Positions 1 to 9,882 of a DNA stretch of 64,000 bases are shown one piece after another. Location of the stretch: contig OX393582.1 of assembly GCA_947652605.1 (NCBI GenBank), positions 12,362,544 to 12,426,543 on the forward strand, written 5' to 3'. The stretch comes from Elmis aenea. Taxonomy: Eukaryota > Arthropoda > Insecta > Coleoptera > Elmidae. The notes beneath the pieces are model-generated. The model ran no database searches. It was not told the origin of the DNA and saw only the letters and a program-made list of their open reading frames with translations. Numbering within the stretch: position 1 is the stretch's first letter; the number at the start of each line of letters is the position of its first letter. A program made the translations under genes and the position numbers.

Positions 1-540
1 TTTAACTTGTTTGACTAAGTTACTCCAAATCTGTTTCTTTACTGAAATTAATAAAAGGATTTTCTAAAGTTATCAAATAATTAAATCCCCAAATTTTATT
101 CAATATTAAAAAGATAATCTTTCAAATTTATCTCCCTGCCTTTAATTCCTTTGTCATGTAATAAGTAATACAGATCTGAATAACCAATTTTAGCCTTAGC
201 GGTTCAAAGGTTAACAAAGTTTGATTCTAATTAAAACCTGCCACATAAATATGCAAATTTCATTCTTAAATTGGGGAGCGAAAGTTTGCGAAAACAATAT
301 CGCAGGTAAATTACCTAAAGCCGATTAAAAAACTTGGTTGATTTGAGTTGCGGCTGACACGACTTGCAAAGTAAGCAATTAAGGCACTTGCTTGTGTAAA
401 ATTAAAGAAAAAAGTTTACTTGGATATCTCCATTTGAAATTAATCGATACTTACACAAGGATTACATAAAATGTTTAATTTTGTGAAAACCTAAGAACAT
501 ATTTTTCATTAGTAATAAATCAGTTTATTGGGCAGTTTGT
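1..540. other. A+T-rich DNA, no gene recognised
   Basis: No open frame of note and no recognisable transposon end. One CAG|GTAAAT match to a splice donor lies near 302-306, but no acceptor or open frame could be paired with it, so no exon is called. Confidence 0.4.
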
Positions 541-542
541 AT

Positions 543-613
543 CTTGTCGAAAATTAAAATCTACTGTATTGTGGTAGCAGTCAAAAACGTTTTCAACTAA
601 TTATGTTTTAAGT
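543..613 (+). repeat. Repeat unit shared with the 3' tail of the LINE at 614-3077
   Basis: This segment (TTGTCGAAAAT, then ACTGTATT, GGTA, CAAAAACGTTTT and ATTATGTTTTAAGT) recurs at about 3195-3265 and in shorter form at about 3105-3165. The later copies lie just after the LINE stop codon, so the unit is probably LINE 3'-tail sequence. The copy here would then be the tail of an upstream head-to-tail copy, although a very long duplication of the target is an alternative. Confidence 0.5.
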
Positions 614-1008
614 GACCATGACGACATAGAGTACATGCTCAAAAAATTAAACGATGGATATTAAAAGTGGGGATGAAACATCAGAAATGAAAAAACAGAA
701 TACTTTGTTACTGGAGGTCATGCCGCTCGTCGATTTACAACTTGAAAACCAAACCATCGATAGTACGAATGAATATAAATATCTTGGTGTTAAGATAAAT
801 AGTGATGGATAATAACGAGCTGCCATAAGAAAATTATACTTGCTGCTATGGAGTAAAAGTGTGACAAAAGCGACAAAAAGCAAAATTTACAAATCAATAA
901 TAGAGAATATAAGACTAGACGTGGCTGTACTATGGGTAACTAATAATAAAGAAGAAAGTAAAATTACAGCTCTGGAAATGAAGTACTGGAGGAAGTGCTG
1001 CGGTCTTA
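614..1008 (+). pseudogene. LINE reverse transcriptase C-terminal fragment (RTE-like), first part
   Basis: Translating across frames gives the end of a reverse transcriptase. DDIEYMLKKLND and EYFVTGGHA come first, then LENQTIDSTNEYKYLGVKIN (the conserved YLGV segment after the catalytic domain), then LLWSKSVTKATKSKIYKSII and ITALEMKYWRKCCGL. Stops and frame changes occur near 690, 720 and 812, so this is a pseudogene. The catalytic YADD part is missing, meaning the copy is 5'-truncated at about 614. The frame is interrupted at 1009 by a DNA transposon and resumes at 2786. Assignment to an RTE-like family rests on the C-terminal pattern only. Confidence 0.75.
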
Positions 1009-1212
1009 GGCCACGGCTCCACGTACGATATTTTAACGCATGTATCTGCGTTAAATTGACGGACTAAAAACGCATCGTGTACCCCGGCTCCACGTATCCT
1101 TTTCAAAACGTATACAAGTCGTACCTATATCGGAAGCAAAACGCAACAACCTGGCTCCACGTACGACATTCTACCGCTCGATAGTTTTGCATTTGCCCTA
1201 AGTAAAAATTAA

Positions 1213-1432
1213 ATGAGGCGTTTCCCAAACAGAAACTTTACACATGAGAAGATCTTCAATTACCATCTTTCAAAAGCACGACGGTATGTAGAGAGTGTAC
1301 GTTTGGTATATTGGCCAATAAATGCCGAATTTTTCATCATCCGATTGATGTTAATCCTGACTTTGCTGACTGTATCATTAAAAATTTTTGTCAGAAAACG
1401 TGATGGCTATCAATTCGAAGACACATTAACGT
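1213..1432 (+). pseudogene. Harbinger transposase C-terminal fragment
   Basis: Residues 8-30 of the open frame read NFTHEKIFNYHLSKARRYVE, matching the IFNYRLSRARRxVE segment near the end of PIF/Harbinger DDE transposases. This is followed by a degraded PIN and LTLLTVSLKIFV stretch where the family normally has its CVLHNFL motif. Only about 70 residues remain and none of the catalytic acids is within this piece. The open frame continues to 1614, but the later residues look unrelated. Such a protein would cut and join the element ends in the nucleus; this copy cannot. Confidence 0.65.
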
Positions 1433-1566
1433 GCTCTTTAGATAGTATTCATGCTTTGGGAACTAGGGGAAACCTTAATGGAATTCACATCAAAGATTTA
1501 TTTACTTCATATTTTTGTCCCGACCAGGGATCAGTACCCTGGCAAGAGAAAAATGTAAACATGCAT

Positions 1567-1677
1567 CCATGCTGCCATTTTGGCTGTTCTATTTTTATAG
1601 TTTTCGTTGCCTAAATCATACAGGCATGGATGCTTCTCTACTTCTAAAATTAAAATTTCGCTATCTATTTCCGACAT
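1567..1677 (-). pseudogene. MADF-domain fragment of the Harbinger accessory protein
   Basis: The minus strand begins MSEIDSEILILEVEKHPCLY and continues DLGNENYKNRTAKMAAW. This is the first half of a MADF (Myb/SANT-like) DNA-binding domain: LI.EVEKHP.LYD...YKNR....AW. Harbinger elements carry such a protein next to the transposase to help it bind DNA and enter the nucleus. The match stops abruptly at about 1567, so the second half of the domain is lost. Confidence 0.65.
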
Positions 1678-1996
1678 TTTGCAGTTAAAAATAGCAAAAG
1701 CGGGCAAATCAAGAGAATTAAAATTCACAGACAATGTCACCAGTAGGAGTAGGCGGACGGACGCATGCACAACGCACGTGGAGCCGCGTCACGATACTGA
1801 CTCGATTATTTATCGGATTAAATATGGAACAAGCTGCGTCCAAGTGCGTTATGACTTTGAAGACGCAGAAGTAGTACGATCCGTTATCGGACGTAGAGCC
1901 ACCTCTCATTTAAACTAATTTTACCTATTTTTGCCCGTCAATTTAACGCAGATACATGCGTTAAAATGTCGTACGTGGAGCCGGGGCCTGACAGAG

Positions 1997-2785
1997 TAGA
2001 GTCCTGCAATCGGGTCGGGACCCGCGGGTACCCGCGGGTTACCCGCAAAGCGGGTCGGGTTGCGGGTCTTTAAATAATGAAGTTTGCGGGTAGCGGGTCG
2101 GGTTGCGGGTATAACATATTGAATTTTGCGGGTAGCGGGTCGGGTATCGGTCATTCGTTCACAATAAAGCGGGTATTCGTTCTGATACTATTTTTTTAAT
2201 AAAATGGTACAGATCAAGTGAAGCGAGTTTTTTATGGAATTTATTACTATTTTTAAATATGAATGAACTGTATAATATTATCGCCTGCTTATTATATTTA
2301 TTACCATGTTTAAAACAACAAATATATAATTTGGAAAACAAATATGATTAAAAATGTATACGAAGCAATTTTTATGTATTTACACGAATACTATCGTACA
2401 AACGCACAATGAACAATGCAAATACGAAATGCTTTGTAAGCAAGTCGAACATGCTGTTTCGCATTTAACTCATTAAAGCCTTCCACACACAATCTAACGC
2501 GCGATTCAGCAAGATTGAACCGATTTGGACGGCGACAAACAAGTCTGCGAGTCAGGTGAAAGTCAAACAAATTACAATAAAGCGGGTAGCGGGTCGGGTG
2601 CGGGTAGCGGGTCGGGTGCGGGTAGCGGGTCGGGTGCGGGTCTAATAACTTAGAATTATGCGGGTAGCGGGTCGGGTGCGGGTCTATTAAACCAGAATCG
2701 TGCGGGTCGCGGGTCGGGTGCGGTATCAACATCAGCTTTGCGGGTCGGGTGCGGGTCCGAAAAATTGGACCCGCGCAGGACTCTA
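1997..2785. mobile_element. Non-autonomous hAT element with CGGGT arrays
   Basis: Termini are perfect 11-bp inverted repeats, TAGAGTCCTGC left and GCAGGACTCTA right. They are flanked by an exact 8-bp duplication TGACAGAG (1989-1996 and 2786-2793), which is diagnostic of hAT. The left 160 bp and right 210 bp consist largely of GCGGGTCGGGT and GCGGGTAGCGGGTCGGGT repeats in opposite orientations. The middle (about 2170-2570) is unlike the arms and codes for nothing recognisable. The element sits exactly at the LINE/Harbinger junction, so it arrived after the Harbinger element. Confidence 0.88.
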
Positions 2786-3077
2786 TGACAGAGTACGAAA
2801 GACGGACATCGGGGAAAGAATGGACGTAGGTACTACTATAATTGATACAAACACATCAAAGAGATTAAAGTTGTATGGCCATCAAAGACGGATGCCAGAA
2901 GATCGATTACCAGCACAAGGATGGAAATGGCAACCACGTGTTAAACGGAAAAAGGGCCGGCCAAGAAAAAAAGGAAAAAAAGCAGAGGAGGCCCTGGAGG
3001 ACAGAGACTCCAAGAACAAGATTGGCACGACAAAAAAAGATGTAGAGTGGGATGCGACAAACGGTTTTAAACTGTAA
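2786..3077 (+). pseudogene. LINE reverse transcriptase C-terminal fragment, second part
   Basis: The frame resumes as DRVRKTDIGERMDV, then IIDTNTSKRLKLYGHQRRMP (the conserved L.W.GH..RMP segment), a basic GRPRKKGKKAEEAL stretch, and ends with VEWDATNGFKL and a stop at 3075-3077. This is the extreme C-terminus of the LINE protein that begins at 614. Together the pieces show one LINE tail interrupted twice. Confidence 0.78.
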
Positions 3078-3104
3078 AATTGTTGATTGGGGGTTTGTTT
3101 TTTG

Positions 3105-3275
3105 TCGTAAATAGAAATTTATAGATACTATGGTAACAATCTAAAACGTTTTTAACTTCATATAGATCTATTAATTTTTTTAAATTAGTTTATTGCTTGT
3201 CGAAAATAAAAATTCACTGTATTATGGTAACAATCCAAAACCTTTTTAACTTATTATGTTTTAAGTCCTTAATTG
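3105..3275 (+). repeat. Two copies of the LINE tail repeat
   Basis: Two imperfect copies of the unit also present at 543-613 follow the LINE stop codon. Shared blocks include TACTATGGTAACAATC or TATTATGGTAACAATCC followed by AAAACGTTTTTAACTT or AAAACCTTTTTAACTT. They are probably the 3' untranslated tail of the LINE. Confidence 0.55.
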
Positions 3276-3305
3276 CTACCATCAACCTACTTTTAAAATT
3301 TTTAG

Positions 3306-3431
3306 GAGAAAACAGTTGTTGTGAAAGATGTATATCGGGGTAATCAATATTTATCATGCATTGAAATGTTAATGGATCTATACCCCAATTTTATTCTACC
3401 TATAGAAGAACCAGTGTCTTTAAAGTCTTAA
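3306..3431 (+). CDS. Candidate 3'-terminal exon of an unidentified host gene
   Basis: A pyrimidine-rich acceptor, CTACTTTTAAAATTTTTAG, is followed by an open frame of 41 codons and a TAA. The frame begins EKTVVVKDVYRGNQYLSCIE, then MLMDLYPNFILP and IEEPVSLKS. Composition is balanced and protein-like rather than the Lys/Asn/Phe-rich translation typical of this A+T-rich DNA. A variant poly(A) signal ATTAAA lies about 20 bp past the stop. No transposon end brackets it. Upstream exons would have to lie further left, possibly before the window. I do not recognise the protein, and a chance frame of this length is possible. Confidence 0.35.
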   Translation, partial: EKTVVVKDVYRGNQYLSCIEMLMDLYPNFILPIEEPVSLKS

Positions 3432-3479
3432 ATCATTTGGGCTATGATTAAAGGTCGCTAATAGATCATCTGGTACCTT

Positions 3480-3930
3480 TCGGTGTCGAACTGTGTTTTC
3501 CTGGTTTTTGATTATGTTTCTCCATCTCTGTCTATCATTGTTAACTGTGGCACATCTCTCCAACTGACTCCTTTTTTCTCTAGTCTGTCTCACTTTATTT
3601 TTTGATTATATTATAGTTGTTCTTCTACTTCTTTTTTCCTCACACTTTGTTTTCCATTCAATTTTTAGGTACCTGGTTTATAGAATGCGTAGTAGTCTTA
3701 GCCATATTTTTTAGTGTGTCTCCAATTTTTTCTTTGTCTTTTATTTGTAGTTTTTTTTCTAAATTTATCATTACTAATCTATTCAATAACATCCTTCTAT
3801 ACTTCTCAAAAATCTTTTATCCTGCCTGTATTCTTGTTTTTGCTTTCCGGTTGGTGCCCAAGTTTTTTAATCAGAAGGAACCATTGGTATGTACACTGCG
3901 TTAAATACTTCCGTCTTAGTTTGTTTTAAG
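3480..3930 (-). pseudogene. LINE C-terminal remnant
   Basis: The minus strand, read with frame changes, gives KTEVFNAVYIPM, then FLRSIEGC, LEKKLQIKDKEKIGDTLKNM, and at the 3' end NDRQRWRNIIKNQENTVRH. This order matches the end of a LINE protein: the K.YNS.Y.P..LYGSE.W region, then L.W.GH, then a D..RWR tail. It has many stops and no catalytic region. Confidence 0.55.
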
Positions 3931-3939
3931 GTGTCCTTT

Positions 3940-5335
3940 TTACTAATTAAATATTAATAATAAAAGCACTGGAAAACTGCTTTTATAAATATTATTATAC
4001 ACTATTTACCAATGATACGCGCTGTACAATCGAATATTTAAAAAAAAAACTCTGTTGTACGATATCACAGAAGTTTGAGTTTCGTGTATGTAAATTACTC
4101 ACTTTTTATGTATTACACTTAATTTAATTTATCCGCTGTTCATATTCCAAATTGGAATAAAACAATATAGCCAATTTAGTGGTGTCGAGATATAATAATT
4201 ACAATCTGTTTGTTTACATTTTTAAACTGAGCTATAAACAAATTAACCCCAACATAACTACCACCAAAACAAACATTTTCCTGAAAATTTCGCTCGCAGG
4301 CGTTAAAGTAATTTCAAACTACTACCGTTGGTTGATCGTTATTATTTGAATATTACATCATTTAGCTGTGTAGCACACATTTTACGCACAATTTAACCAT
4401 AATTACACAATTTATAACCATTATAAAGGTCTCTCATAAATTCGCATGTTATAATGGCTTCGACATTGTTTAATTTAACTGTTTTTTAGTGCAATTCAAA
4501 TATTTAACAAGCTAGTATTAGCGTGATAAAAAAGCTTTGACGCATATGATAAATTAAGTGTAATTCAGCCTTCAAATCGGTAGTTTTTGTACGAATTATT
4601 GACCAAATTATTCCGAATTTGGCCAAGTTGAACCAAAATGCTAAATTAAGTAAATTATTTGGCAATTCCTCGAAACGTTATGTTAGAATGACGGATTAGG
4701 CATCAAGTGTTACGGTTATTAGGTTAAATAGTTATACTAACAAACCCCTTGTGATAATTTAATTTAAACTACTTGAGTTTGCCAGGTCAGGATTCTAATA
4801 ATCTGCATATTAATTGAGTTAAACTGAGTTCAGTGAATTTATAACTCACGTTGCTTCGTCAGCAGAAAAATAGAACATGAGTTCTTGCTGACGAAACAGC
4901 TTAAATGGTGTGGAACTAGTATAAAAATACAGGTTTTGTACCAATATTTTTTTTTTATGTGTAAAAACAACTACAGTTTATAAATGCAGCAAGTCAATTT
5001 GCAACAATATTTTTTAAATCAACAAAAATCAAGAGGCATAGGTCAAACGAATCGCTGGGTGACGGATATTAATTATTCATCAATGTAACTTTATAACTAA
5101 TTTAAATCATGGTCCCTTGTATTTGCACCCCCCTTTGATAATTTTTTGCATCCCATTTTAACATATTATTTTGATTGCGCCCCCCTTCCAATTCCGTTGT
5201 CTGCCAAACCTATTTGTTCTTATCTCTTAACCGTATTTGGACTGAGTGTACCCGACCATTGTTTACTAATAAGATTAAATAATCAAGATGAATGAAAGTT
5301 AACATAATTAAAGCTTGTATAGTTGTCATATTTAT
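3940..5335. other. A+T-rich DNA without recognisable gene
   Basis: No coding segment or element ends could be supported. One small exact inverted repeat, TTCGTCAGCA and TGCTGACGAA with a 22-bp spacer, lies near 4857-4898. Confidence 0.4.
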
Positions 5336-5343
5336 AGGTAGAT

Positions 5344-6182
5344 CAGTGTTTCTACTGTGAGTCGCGACCCAAAACTGGGTCGCGAGAATTTTATTTTGGG
5401 TCACAAACCATATTTAAACTATTAATAAGGTTTTTATTTATTTACCAAGTCGAAAATTAATATTTTATTTATTTTAAAGGTAATTTTTTGTGTACCTAAT
5501 GAGATTTTGAGTTTTAGTTTATAAATAAATTTAATAGCAGATTTAATAGGTTTTTTTATAATTATAAAAATAATAACAGTTAACAACGCAAAAAAACGGT
5601 ACAGTTCCGGTTACCATTTCGATAAATTTTAATTTTTCAGTTTACGTTCCAAACCACCGGTTTATATTTTATAATGATTCCTCAACCGGTACGGCGGCAA
5701 CGGTTCATTTCCAGTTCCGGTTTAATGTCTTTCGTTTTCAATAGGACATTTTAAAAAGTAGGTATACATTATGCAAAAGGGTTTATGATGACGATGCATA
5801 TGTTTGTATCAATTAAATTGTACTCCTATGAAATTTTTCTATTTTTGGTCAAATGTAGTAAAAATTACGAAAATAAAAAAGATGCAGTGTCATTAAGAAG
5901 TATAATTGATCCGAATTGAACCAGTGGTTTGAACCGCCTTTCACCAGTCGATTCGGTTCGATTTTGCGGTTTTGCTGTTTTTTAACTAAAAGATTCGGTT
6001 CCGGTTTACGTTTCATGAAAAATGTACCGGTTCATTACGGCTTTTGTTCCAGTTCCGGTTCGGTTCGGGTCAATCGCTATGAATGGTTAATATTATCATT
6101 TTAAAGTATCAAAATTTTGTAGGGTCGCGACAATATTTGAGTTGGAAAGTGGGTCGCGAAGAAAAAAGTTTATAAAACACTG
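5344..6182. mobile_element. Non-autonomous hAT with GGGTCGCGACCC ends
   Basis: The left end begins CAGTGTTTCTACTGTGAG, then GTCGCGACCC and GGGTCGCGAG. The right end carries GGGTCGCGAC, GGGTCGCGAAG and AAACACTG. The flanking 8 bp are AGGTAGAT and ATATAGAT, a worn target duplication (6 of 8 match). Termini of this type with GGGTCGCGAC inside are typical of Charlie-like hAT elements. Between about 5590 and 6080 lies a second tract rich in GGTTCCGGTT and CGGTTCGG in both orientations, perhaps another element nested inside whose ends I could not define. Confidence 0.72.
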
Positions 6183-6454
6183 ATATAGATTAATACTACT
6201 TTTTTTATGTTGTTTGTTTTTATAAATACTTTTAAACTTTCAACAAACTTCGCCTTATATTAAATGGTGGAAAAGTATAGAATAGAGCATAAAAATAAAT
6301 TAAAAATTTACGATTATCTTATAAACACATTATCTTTTGATTTTTTGATAGGATAGCGTAAGTTGTTATCGTCCGAGTCCTGTAAATATAGATATATTTT
6401 TTCGTTAAACAATTTCTCCAAAGTTCTATCAACATTTTTATAGACTACAAGATG

Positions 6455-6969
6455 GTTTACCCGGCGTTGCACGGGCGATTACAATTTTAATTACTGTTTT
6501 AACTTGAATAAGCCCAATAATTCCAAATCATACACAATTGACATACTCTGATCAATCATCTTTTCATTTTCTTATAATTTCTTAAAAAATAACTATTTAT
6601 TGCTTAAAAATTGAATAATAACTCAAATTTATTTTCTTTCGTCTTGTTTCAATTAAAAATGTACTAATAAAAATAATACTTCATGTACATTTATTACTAA
6701 TTGTATACAAAACAATCTTTACTTGTGAAATACACCGCGCCGTATCGTGCTATGACCAGGTATTTGCCGACGTAAGATCGAATCCCGTCCAAGTAATTAT
6801 TTTTTTTTTTTAATTGGTAATATGTGCTTGTACTTAAAGTTTGGCGTTAGATCTGCAAGGTCCTAAATAGTAATTGTGCAAAATTTGGTCCCGATCGGTC
6901 AACGGACCTAGGATTGTATAGCGAACAAACAAACAAACAAACAAACAAGCTCTTTTATATATATATAGA
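6455..6969 (+). repeat. Dispersed retroelement repeat, copy 1
   Basis: It starts TTTACCCGGCGTTGCACGGG and ends with TCCTAAATAGTAATTGTGC, TTTGGTCCCGATCGGTCAAC and a TAGCGAACAAACAAACAAAC tail followed by CTCTTTTATATA. A second copy sharing both ends but not the middle is at 14583-14889. The CAAA-rich tail resembles the 3' ends of RTE/Proto2-type LINEs and the short elements that use them. A stretch AAGATCGAATCCCGTCC near 6773 resembles a tRNA B-box, but no convincing A-box was found. Confidence 0.6.
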
Positions 6970-7344
6970 TAGATAATTTGGGATTAAAACATGTTAATTA
7001 TAAACAACTGTTTCGGCTATAGAATTGTTTGTTTTTAAAGCTTATAGGTAATCATTTTCACTTATTATAATGCATTTTTAAATCCAACAAATTTCTTAAG
7101 CAAATCTCACTAATTATGCAATACACTTTTTTTTATGGCCTGCTGATTTGATCTCGCAAAATGCTGAAGAAGCAATTATATGTTTTTATTCTCGGAAAAA
7201 TAGGATATGATTATTATCTGATTATGGCCATCCCGGTGGTATTTAGAAGAAAGGAAAACGTAAATGACGCCATTTTGTTTTATCTAAAACTTTTAAATGT
7301 GCTTTTTTATAGTTTTATGCAACTTTAACCGCACTTTAGTAAGA

Positions 7345-7445
7345 AAAAGGGTGTTTCAAAATCGAAGGGATTACATGGGTATTTCGTTTAATAATGAAGA
7401 TAGAAAAACGCTTAAATCACCAAAAATGTGCAGTTTTTTAAACAT
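7345..7445 (+). repeat. Fragment of a foldback/MITE family
   Basis: GGGTGTTTCAAAATCGAAGG, then ATTACATGGGTATTTCG and CACCAAAAATGTGCAGTTTT, is a worn copy of the family also seen near 28880-29131 (opposite strand) and 59056-59340. Confidence 0.45.
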
Positions 7446-7449
7446 AATT

Positions 7450-8715
7450 TTTCCTTAATAAACGATGAAAACACAGTGCATTTTAATGAAAAGTGTTGGT
7501 TTATGAAGCTATAAGGCGGTTGATTATAATAACCAGTGATTACAATAAGCGTCGCCTACTGAAACATGTTTGTACAGATTAGTTAAACAAGGTGGTAAAC
7601 ACTCTCTTTAGCACACCTTAAAAAAAAGCTTCGGAAGCGTTCTTAACGTAGTTAAAATAAAATAATATAACATTCACTTTTAAGTAAACATTTTAGAACT
7701 AAATAAAAAAATGGTATATGCTTAATATTTGTTTTTGAAGGAAACATGTGATACACTAAGGTAAACGGTAATCCATTTTGAATATATTCGTACTGTTTCC
7801 CTAACGGAAGGTTGGGGAGGTACTTGAGTTTTTATTACACGCAATATTTTTGGATTTATTGTTTCGTGTGGAACTGGAAAGATATAAAAATTGAAATATA
7901 TGTCAGCTTGACAAAATTCAAAGAATAAAACAATTCAATTTGAACAATATAAGAACATATATGCGAAGAAAAAACAAAGAATATACATCCGATACATTTT
8001 GCCTTTATTATAAATAAAGCATTTCGGTTTTTATTATAGAGATAAGTTTGTTATTTGCTTATGTTTATTGCAATCATAAAAAACTAAATCATTACCCTAA
8101 TATCATTGCAATTATATACAATGAGGGCCTCTTGTTCTGGGCGACATTTCACAAATGGCCAAGTTCTGCTGATACTGTCGTTAGACCCTGGTGTAATATA
8201 CCGTCTTCTTTATCAACAGTCGTTATCTTTCAGCGTTACTGTTTTGTAGCTTCCATCTCTTGATGTAAGCCACACCGTAAAAGTTTCAAATTTCCTTAAG
8301 TTAGTCTTTTATGTCACTTGCTTCTATTGATTAAATCTTTTACAAAGCGTGTTTTCATTTCAAATTATCAGATATCATGAAAAGCCTTTCTACTTACAAT
8401 ATACTTTAAATTTTGTGACGCTGCATGTACCTACTTATGGTAAGGTTGGTTTAAAAATATCACTGCATGCAAATGTTACATTTTCATGTAGGGTTTATCC
8501 AGTGTTACCAACGTTTTAGAAAAAAGTAAAACCATTTAAAAATCAGCCGTTATTCTAGTACTGATTGATTAACGCTAGAAAAGCCGACGCACTGCTGCAG
8601 AACCCTATAAAGATTTATTCACAAAGTAATGATTTAGCTTGAATTAATTTAATACTAAACAATTTAAAATAGGTTTTATCACTGGATATTTTTAACTGGT
8701 CACAACCGATGTCAC
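7450..8715. other. Unassigned DNA
   Basis: No gene or element boundaries recognised. A short + open frame at 8048-8263 has no supporting features. Confidence 0.4.
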
Positions 8716-8719
8716 GTTT

Positions 8720-9030
8720 AAAATATTCCTTTCTAGCATACGGGTATGCGGAAATGGCTTGCTGGACCAAAATTGCCCTGATTAGAGAGTGACTTCACGT
8801 AGTGACTGGAATCTTCTGACAAATTAATGTCATTATCACTAACATCAAGTTCAGAAAGTTTGTCATCAGTATGTTCATATATTTCTTCTGTTTCGTTTTT
8901 ATTTTTAAGATATCACTGCCGTTATCCGAAACACGAAATTTGGGCCATTATCTATATCTGCTTCCGAATTAGTGAATCAACCATACTTTCAAAAATCAAG
9001 GCACTCTTTTAACTGCTTTTTGGTTAACGG
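8720..9030 (-). pseudogene. Possible piggyBac-like N-terminal fragment
   Basis: The minus strand reads NKNETEEIYEHTDDKLSELD, then VSDNDINLSEDSS, an acidic stretch of the kind found before the catalytic core of piggyBac-like transposases. It then runs into stops. About 3.4 kb to the right, TTAA followed on the minus strand by CCCTTGGAGCACAAAGCGGG (12448-12468) looks like a piggyBac terminus in the right orientation. The hAT at 9042 and the MITE at 11810 lie between them. No left end was found. This is a weak inference. Confidence 0.25.
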
Positions 9031-9597
9031 TGTGTTGCTACCAGGGTTGATAAAAATCATGATTTTTTAAAAAAAATCGATTTATTTGATTTAAATCAGA
9101 TTTTTTTGATTTAAATCAGATTTTTTTTAAATTAAATCAAATGTTCATATTTGCATGCTATTTCTGTTTTGTGCTAATATATTTAATAACCAATATATTT
9201 AATTCATTGGAGAATTTTTGTTAAAATAAAAAATTAAATATAATGAATAAAAATTTCGAAAAAAATCAGTGCTAAATAGTGATGTTATATATAATTAAGT
9301 CTTTGTCTTAACAAGCAATAAACAGTACGATTATATTTATATTTCAAAGTGTAGTATATGATCTACAAAACCATGCTTGCTATTCATCATCAACTATATG
9401 TGACCTGTGATCGAATTCTATGCCTGAAAATACTTGTCTAAACATGCAAATGCAGTTTTGTATGTAAGGGTATCCCAGATTCTGTTATTCAGTTCATTTT
9501 AGTTAGCAAACGTGTACACATCACATAAATAAACGCAACATAATGTCATGAAGGAAAAGGGATAGTTTAGCAACATTTTATAGAAAAATCAAACAAA

Positions 9598-9882
9598 TTG
9601 AAAGGGAAAGCTGGGAGCAGAGCAGTTTGTAAATATTGCAAAGAAGAAATACAAGGTCTGGTACAAAGATTAAAAGCACACCGTGAAAAATGTCAGAAGA
9701 AACAAATGCATATGAATGAAGTTACTGAATGTAATACAGAAGATACTGACACAGATTCTAATCCTACCACCATAGAAACAAGTCAACCGAAAGAGTTTTT
9801 TGATCCACAACCTAGTACGTCTAGAATGGATACAAATACAAATATAAGCTCACCACCTGCTAAAAAAAAAAAAAAGAAATGA
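9598..9882 (+). pseudogene. BED zinc finger part of the hAT transposase
   Basis: The frame contains GKAGSRAVCKYCKEEIQGL, then VQRLKAHREKC, a BED-type finger (C-x2-C, then H-x4-C) that would bind the element ends. A linker rich in Asp, Thr and Asn follows, then a basic PPAKKKKKK segment encoded by a poly-A run at about 9861-9880. The stop immediately after the run comes from a frameshift; the transposase frame starts at 9879. No proper start codon exists. The expected upstream residues, ATFYRKIK (from about 9569), are in another frame, so a second frameshift lies near 9595. Confidence 0.8.

Larger units (their letters stand above)
1009..1988. mobile_element. PIF/Harbinger element, decayed, inserted in the LINE
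   Basis: The ends are inverted repeats: GGCCACGGCTCCACGTACGA at the left and the reverse complement of GGCCCCGGCTCCACGTACGA at the right, with similarity extending over about 50 bp. The left flank is TTA and the right flank TGA, close to the TWA target of this superfamily. The inside carries a transposase fragment on + and a MADF fragment on -, the usual two-gene content of animal Harbinger elements. Further copies of GGCTCCACGT lie inside each end near 1084, 1153 and 1776, probably extra transposase-binding sites. Confidence 0.8.

Noticed and set aside
2391..2732. Open frame rich in HPTRYPHPTRYP
   Set aside because: Translation of the CGGGT array of the hAT at 1997-2785.
6720..6790. Possible tRNA or tRNA-like SINE head near AAGATCGAATCCCGTCC
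   Set aside because: Only a B-box-like match; no A-box, no cloverleaf could be drawn.
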